From: Streptomyces sp. M92
Lineage (GTDB): Bacteria; Actinomycetota; Actinomycetes; Streptomycetales; Streptomycetaceae
Direction: 5' to 3'
NCBI RefSeq assembly: GCF_028473745.1
Contig: NZ_CP101137.1
Location: 5,394,001 to 5,458,000 of the forward strand
DNA: 64,000 bases
Shown: one piece after another, positions 60,291 to 64,000 of the stretch
How positions within the stretch are numbered: position 1 is the first letter of the stretch
How the letters are laid out: each line of letters starts with the position of its first letter
Notes under the pieces: model-generated
The model's database searches: none
The model's input: the letters and a program-made list of their open reading frames with translations, nothing else
Told to the model about the DNA's origin: nothing
Program-made: the position numbers and the translations under genes

Positions 60291-62087
60291 TCAGGTACGG
60301 CTCCAGTGGCCCACCAGATCGCGGTAGAGGGGGGAGCGCCCGAGCAGTTCCTCGTGCGTGCCGAACGCCGCCCGGACGCCGTCCAGGAGGAGGACGCGGT
60401 CGGCCCGGACCGCCGAGGACATGCGGTGGGCCACGACGAGCAGGGTTCCCGGGCGTCGTGCGAGCGCCCTCTCGGCGCGCTCCTCCGACGCGGCGTCCAG
60501 GTGGCAGGTCGCCTCGTCGAGCAGGAGCAGCCGGGCCGTGGACAGATGCGCGCGCGCCAGTACGAGCAGCTGGCGCTCGCCCTGCGACAGCTCGTCGGGC
60601 CGCAGCCCCGCGTCGAGCCCGCCCAGCCGCTCGACGAGGGGCGCGGCGCCGACGTCCAGGACGGCGGCCTCGATGGCGGCCCGGGAAGCGCCGGGCCGCA
60701 GGTACGTCAGGTTGTCGCGCACCGTGCCGGTGAACACGTACGCCTGCTGGGGGGCCAGGACCCGCAGCGAGCGGAGCTCCGCCGGGGGCCGGCCGGCGAC
60801 CTCCCTGCCCGCGACCCGCACGGTGCCGGCCCGCGGCACGCACAGGCCGGCGACCAGCCGGGTGAGGGTCGACTTGCCGATGCCGCTGGGACCGACGACG
60901 GCCACGTGCTCGCCCTCCTCCACGCGCAGATCCAGCGCGTCGAGCACCGGCTCCGCCCGAGCGCCGTACCGCACGGTCACCGAGCACAGCTCCACCGCGG
61001 GGGCCGCCCGCGACCGTGCCGGAGCCGGAGGGCGCGGGGTGCCCGCCCGCCACCCCAGCGGGGGCGCGTCGGCGACGGGCGGGCTCGCCTCCGGGCCGGT
61101 GAACCGCTCGAGGACGACGAGCAGCCTGCTCCCCGCCGCGCCGATGGCGGTCACCAGGGAGTGCACCGCGGGCAGCAGCGCCTGCGCGAGGTAGGTGAAC
61201 GCCCCCAGCAGAGCGCCCGTGGTGACACCCCGCGCGAGCAGCCACGGCACGGTCACCAGCAGGAGCAGCACGGGCAGCTGTGCCGCGGCCCCGAGCGCCA
61301 GGGCCCGTACCGCGGCCCAGCGGGCGAGGACACGGGAGGTCACCGCGGCACGTGCGACGAGGCGTTCTCCGTCCCGCGACGTCTCCGGCAGGATTCCGCA
61401 GGCGGTGACGTCGCGCAGCTCCTTCCGGACTCGCGCGGCGTGGTCGCCCAGCGCCTCGTCCGCGGCGAGGGCCCGCCGCTGGGCCGCCGCCATCGGACGC
61501 AGCGTCAACAGGAACAGGGCCACGCCCGCGGCCAGCGGTGGCACGACGACCAGCACCAGAGCCGGGTGCAACGAGAGCAGCCCGGCCAGCGCCCCGGCCG
61601 CCGTGAAGACGAAGGAGCGCAGGGTGAGCACGAGACCGGCGAAGCTGTCCCGCACCATCTCCACCTGGTTGGTGAGCCGCGAGACGGCCGCGCGGTCCCC
61701 GCCCTCGGGCCGGGACAGGGCGCGGGCCAGCGTCCGGTCCACCGCGCGGCGCACCAGACGGTCCCGCAGCGGTTCCGTCAGCCCGGCCAGCTCGGCGAAG
61801 ACCCCTCTGATCACCGGGGCCCCCAGCAGCACCGCACAGGCGGCGACCGCCAGCCAGCCGAGGCCCGCGGCGGTGTCACCGGCGAGGAAGCCGCGGTCGA
61901 GGGCCTGCGCCACGCCGTAGCCGACCAGGAAGGTCTGCACCGACTCCGCCACCGACCACGCCGCGAGCCGCGCGAGCACGCCCTTGCGTTCGGCGAGGAA
62001 ACGACGGGCGGACGGCCCGAGCCCGCGCTCGGCTCCCGAGCCCCGGGGGGAGCCCGCCGTGTCCTTCCGTTCCACGGCGGGCGTCAC
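60291..62087 (-). CDS. ramB: RamB-type ABC exporter (membrane-ATPase half-transporter)
   Basis: A 598-residue ABC half-transporter: six-helix membrane domain (residues ~30-320) then the ATPase. Walker A is GPSGIGKS, the signature is DELSQGERQLLVLARAHL with LSQGE in place of LSGGQ, and Walker B is LLLLDEATCHLD. The Q-loop region reads LAPQQAYVFTGTVRDNLTYL. It begins with GTG 62087, overlapping the ramA stop (GTGA). With RamA it is thought to export the processed RamS peptide (SapB) to the colony surface, where it lowers surface tension for aerial hyphae. Last gene of the ramCSAB operon. Confidence 0.88.
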   Translation of the reverse strand: MTPAVERKDTAGSPRGSGAERGLGPSARRFLAERKGVLARLAAWSVAESVQTFLVGYGVAQALDRGFLAGDTAAGLGWLAVAACAVLLGAPVIRGVFAELAGLTEPLRDRLVRRAVDRTLARALSRPEGGDRAAVSRLTNQVEMVRDSFAGLVLTLRSFVFTAAGALAGLLSLHPALVLVVVPPLAAGVALFLLTLRPMAAAQRRALAADEALGDHAARVRKELRDVTACGILPETSRDGERLVARAAVTSRVLARWAAVRALALGAAAQLPVLLLLVTVPWLLARGVTTGALLGAFTYLAQALLPAVHSLVTAIGAAGSRLLVVLERFTGPEASPPVADAPPLGWRAGTPRPPAPARSRAAPAVELCSVTVRYGARAEPVLDALDLRVEEGEHVAVVGPSGIGKSTLTRLVAGLCVPRAGTVRVAGREVAGRPPAELRSLRVLAPQQAYVFTGTVRDNLTYLRPGASRAAIEAAVLDVGAAPLVERLGGLDAGLRPDELSQGERQLLVLARAHLSTARLLLLDEATCHLDAASEERAERALARRPGTLLVVAHRMSSAVRADRVLLLDGVRAAFGTHEELLGRSPLYRDLVGHWSRT

Positions 62088-63865
62088 GGTCGTGCCTCTC
62101 CGCGCAGCGCGCCGGTCCGCCCCTGAGCGGGCCCTTCGCCGACGGACGCTCCGCCGTCCTCCTCCGGCGCACCGAACACCGCCCGGTAGGCGGCCTCCCG
62201 CCACAACCGCCGATGGGGGCCGACCGCCCGGACCCGTCCGTCCTCCAGCCAGATCACCAGATCCGCCCGCGCCGCCACCGACGGGCGGTGCGTGACGACC
62301 AGGCGGGTGACGACGGAGGGGGAGTTCCGCTGAGCCTGTTCCACCGCGTGCTCCGTGGCGGTGTCGAGACTGGAGGTGGCGTCGTCCATGACCAGCACCC
62401 GGCCCGCGTGCGCGAACGCCCGCGCCAGCCCCAGGCGCTGGTACTCACCGCCGGACAGCGGCGCGTCGGTGAGCGGTGTGTCGTACCCCTGCGGCAGCCG
62501 GTGTACGAAGGCGTCGGCACCGGCGAGGCGGACGGCCGCCCGGACCTGGTGGGGCGAGACGGCGCGAGGGCCGGCGGCCACCGCCTCCGCGACGGTGCGG
62601 TCGCCCAGTTCCGGACGGGCGAAGGCGAAGCCCACCTCGGCGCGGAGACTCGGCCGGGTCAGCGCGTCGAGAGGCGTGCCGTCCAGCAGGATCCGCCCCC
62701 GGTCGGGATCGGTCAGCCGGCCGGCCACCGCGGCCAGGACCGACTTGCCGGAGCCGCTGCGGCCCACGACCGCGGCGGTCCGGCCGCCCGGCACCGTAAC
62801 CCGGTCCACCCGCAGGACTTCCACACCGCCTCGTGAGACCCGCACCCCGCGCAGCTCCAGCGTCCCGGGTCCTCCCGGGGAGAGCGTGCGGGTTCCGTAG
62901 GACAGCGCGGGCAGTTCCTCCAGGGCCCGGGTGCGCTCCCGCGCCGCGCGGCCCCGGGCCACCGCGCCGACCAGCGTGGCCGCGCCGCCGATCCCCGCGG
63001 CCAGTTGGGCGTACCGGATCACCGCCAGCAGTTCGCCGGCACTGAGCACGCCCGCGCCGAGCCGGAGGCCGCCCACGGCGGCGGCGGCCACGGTCAGCAG
63101 CGGAACGAGGACACCACCGGTGGCCAGCGCCCGCCCGTGCAGTCTCCACATGCGCTCACCGAGCGCACCCAGTTCGGCCAACGGGCTCAGCACGCGGTCG
63201 CGTTCACGGGGGGCGGTGCCCGCGGCGGCGATGGTCTCCGCGCCCTCCACGGCCTCCAGCAGCCGGGCAGCGATGTCCGACTGCACCCGCTGGTAGGCCC
63301 CGACCGACACCCCGGTGTCGCGCGCGAACGCCTTCAGCAGCAGGGCCAGGGCCGGCAACCCGACGAGGACGCAGGCGGCGACCCACACGTCGACGACGGC
63401 CAGCGCGACCAGGGCGCCGGCCGGTGTGACGAGGGAGGCCACCAGTGCCGCCCCGGCCGCCGGTGCGGCACCCGCGTCGGAGGCGTTGAGGGTGAGCCGG
63501 GTCGCGACGTCCCCGGGAGCGTGCGCGCGGGCCGTGTCCGGCACGGCGTGCAGGAGTCCGCGCAGTGCGCGGGAGCGGACGGCGGCGGTCCAGTCGGCGG
63601 TGCACCGGCCGGTCAGGAACGCGGTGAGACAGTCGAGCAGGATCTCCCCGACCAGCAGTGCGACGCTCGCCGCGATCCAGGCAGCGGCGTGGCCCGCGCC
63701 CAGCAGCAGGTCAAGGGTGCGGCCGATGACCAGGGGCTGGGCGACGGCGGCGGCGGCCGCGGCCACCGAGCATCCCAGTACCAGAAGTTCGGGCACGCGC
63801 CCGGGATCGGTGCCGGGCGCCTCGTCCACCGGACGCGAACGGCCCGGGACCGGAGCGCTTCCCAC
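62084..63865 (-). CDS. ramA: RamA-type ABC exporter (membrane-ATPase half-transporter)
   Basis: A 593-residue ABC half-transporter, partner of RamB. Membrane domain: residues ~25-310 with ELLVLGCSVAAAAAAVAQPL at the first helix. ATPase: Walker A GRSGSGKS, signature APLSGGEYQRLGLARAFA, Walker B RVLVMDDATSSLDT, where Asp-Asp replaces the usual Asp-Glu; the catalytic Glu is missing, so this half may be the degenerate ATP site of the heterodimer. GTG 63865 follows AGGAGAGGGG. It lies 91 bases downstream of the ramS stop, separated by a strong hairpin. Confidence 0.88.
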   Translation of the reverse strand: MGSAPVPGRSRPVDEAPGTDPGRVPELLVLGCSVAAAAAAVAQPLVIGRTLDLLLGAGHAAAWIAASVALLVGEILLDCLTAFLTGRCTADWTAAVRSRALRGLLHAVPDTARAHAPGDVATRLTLNASDAGAAPAAGAALVASLVTPAGALVALAVVDVWVAACVLVGLPALALLLKAFARDTGVSVGAYQRVQSDIAARLLEAVEGAETIAAAGTAPRERDRVLSPLAELGALGERMWRLHGRALATGGVLVPLLTVAAAAVGGLRLGAGVLSAGELLAVIRYAQLAAGIGGAATLVGAVARGRAARERTRALEELPALSYGTRTLSPGGPGTLELRGVRVSRGGVEVLRVDRVTVPGGRTAAVVGRSGSGKSVLAAVAGRLTDPDRGRILLDGTPLDALTRPSLRAEVGFAFARPELGDRTVAEAVAAGPRAVSPHQVRAAVRLAGADAFVHRLPQGYDTPLTDAPLSGGEYQRLGLARAFAHAGRVLVMDDATSSLDTATEHAVEQAQRNSPSVVTRLVVTHRPSVAARADLVIWLEDGRVRAVGPHRRLWREAAYRAVFGAPEEDGGASVGEGPAQGRTGALRGEARP

Positions 63866-63903
63866 CGGTCTGCCCCTCTCCTGGTCGGCGCCGCACGGGG
63901 CGC

Positions 63904-63939
63904 GACACGGTGAGCGCGGCGTGCCGCGCTCACCGTGTC
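63904..63939 (-). terminator. Hairpin between ramS and ramA (partial terminator or processing site)
   Basis: A perfect 17-bp inverted repeat (63904-63920 and 63923-63939, GACACGGTGAGCGCGGC on the left arm) with only GT between, so the real loop opens a few pairs. It stands between ramS and ramA in the same operon; it probably limits read-through or stabilises the ramS mRNA end, raising RamS over the transporters. Confidence 0.75.
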
Positions 63940-63956
63940 AGCTGGTCCGGACGGCG

Positions 63957-64000
63957 TCAGTTACACGTCGTCACGCTGAGGCTGCTGTCACCGCAGAGCA
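63957..64000 (-). CDS. ramS: RamS lanthipeptide precursor (SapB), C-terminal end only
   Basis: The window ends inside a minus-strand frame whose last 13 codons read LCGDSSLSVTTCN and then TGA (63959-63957). This is the second ring region of the SapB core: two serines and a cysteine (S-S-L-S...C) and the conserved preceding Cys. The known S. coelicolor peptide has the same ending but for Ile in place of Val, from memory. RamC (outside the window) would dehydrate the serines and close the rings. Position immediately upstream of ramA, and a ramR gene beyond ramB, support the identification. The leader and first ring are beyond base 64000. Confidence 0.85.
   Translation of the reverse strand, partial: LCGDSSLSVTTCN

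Overview
This window is chromosomal DNA of a Streptomyces or very close relative. The evidence is very high G+C, frequent GTG starts, overlapping ATGA/GTGA gene junctions, DasR-type and iron-box operators, and a ramS-ramA-ramB-ramR segment (SapB lanthipeptide) at the right edge. I see no rRNA, tRNA, CRISPR array or phage. Most genes are intact; the exceptions are a decayed IS630 transposase, a pirin fragment, an aldo/keto reductase fragment fused behind an MFS gene, and a GH84 gene that has lost its catalytic core.

Layout, left to right. 1-5.7 kb: end of a siderophore-type FecCD permease, a C39-like peptidase, IS630 and pirin debris, then a divergent LysR / enol-lactonase-like hydrolase pair (the regulator carries a TTA codon). 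5.7-12.8 kb: secreted amidase, a chitin-type LPMO behind two DasR-like boxes, and stress or housekeeping enzymes. 12.8-20.3 kb: secreted GH101 endo-alpha-GalNAcase, a LacI regulator and a GH35 beta-galactosidase that share one operator sequence. 20.5-27.6 kb: SpoIIE-type phosphatase with a MASE1 sensor, APC permease, iron-box-controlled siderophore-interacting protein, ferredoxin/reductase fusion and AurF-like diiron oxygenase. 27.7-35.1 kb: P1 peptidase, TraR/DksA protein, then a divergent 5-oxoproline (pyroglutamate) locus: pxpABC on one side, DUF969-DUF979-pcp-DUF2891 on the other, with two identical palindromes each inside one of the divergent promoters. 35.2-43.5 kb: secreted EEP hydrolase, sirtuin, TetR/alcohol dehydrogenase pair, a stand-alone ketosynthase with an extra N-terminal domain, MFS exporter, and a VOC protein behind a MerR-type 19-bp-spacer promoter.

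43.5-51.8 kb: a flavin monooxygenase, MFS, FtsX permease and ABC ATPase operon next to a two-component system; both transcription units carry the same ~51-bp upstream block around a TACC-N2-GGTA palindrome. 51.9-53.4 kb: the GH84 relic with its DasR-like box. 53.7-58.5 kb: a LacI regulator and a probable purine-salvage operon (NCS2 permease, amidohydrolase, TauE-like exporter) behind a doubled LacI-type palindrome on a good promoter. 58.7-64 kb: a small membrane protein, then ramR facing ramB, ramA and the last 13 codons of ramS.

The recurring theme is local regulators matched to identifiable operators. The most novel-looking unit is the pyroglutamate locus, where context gives DUF969/DUF979 a probable transport role.
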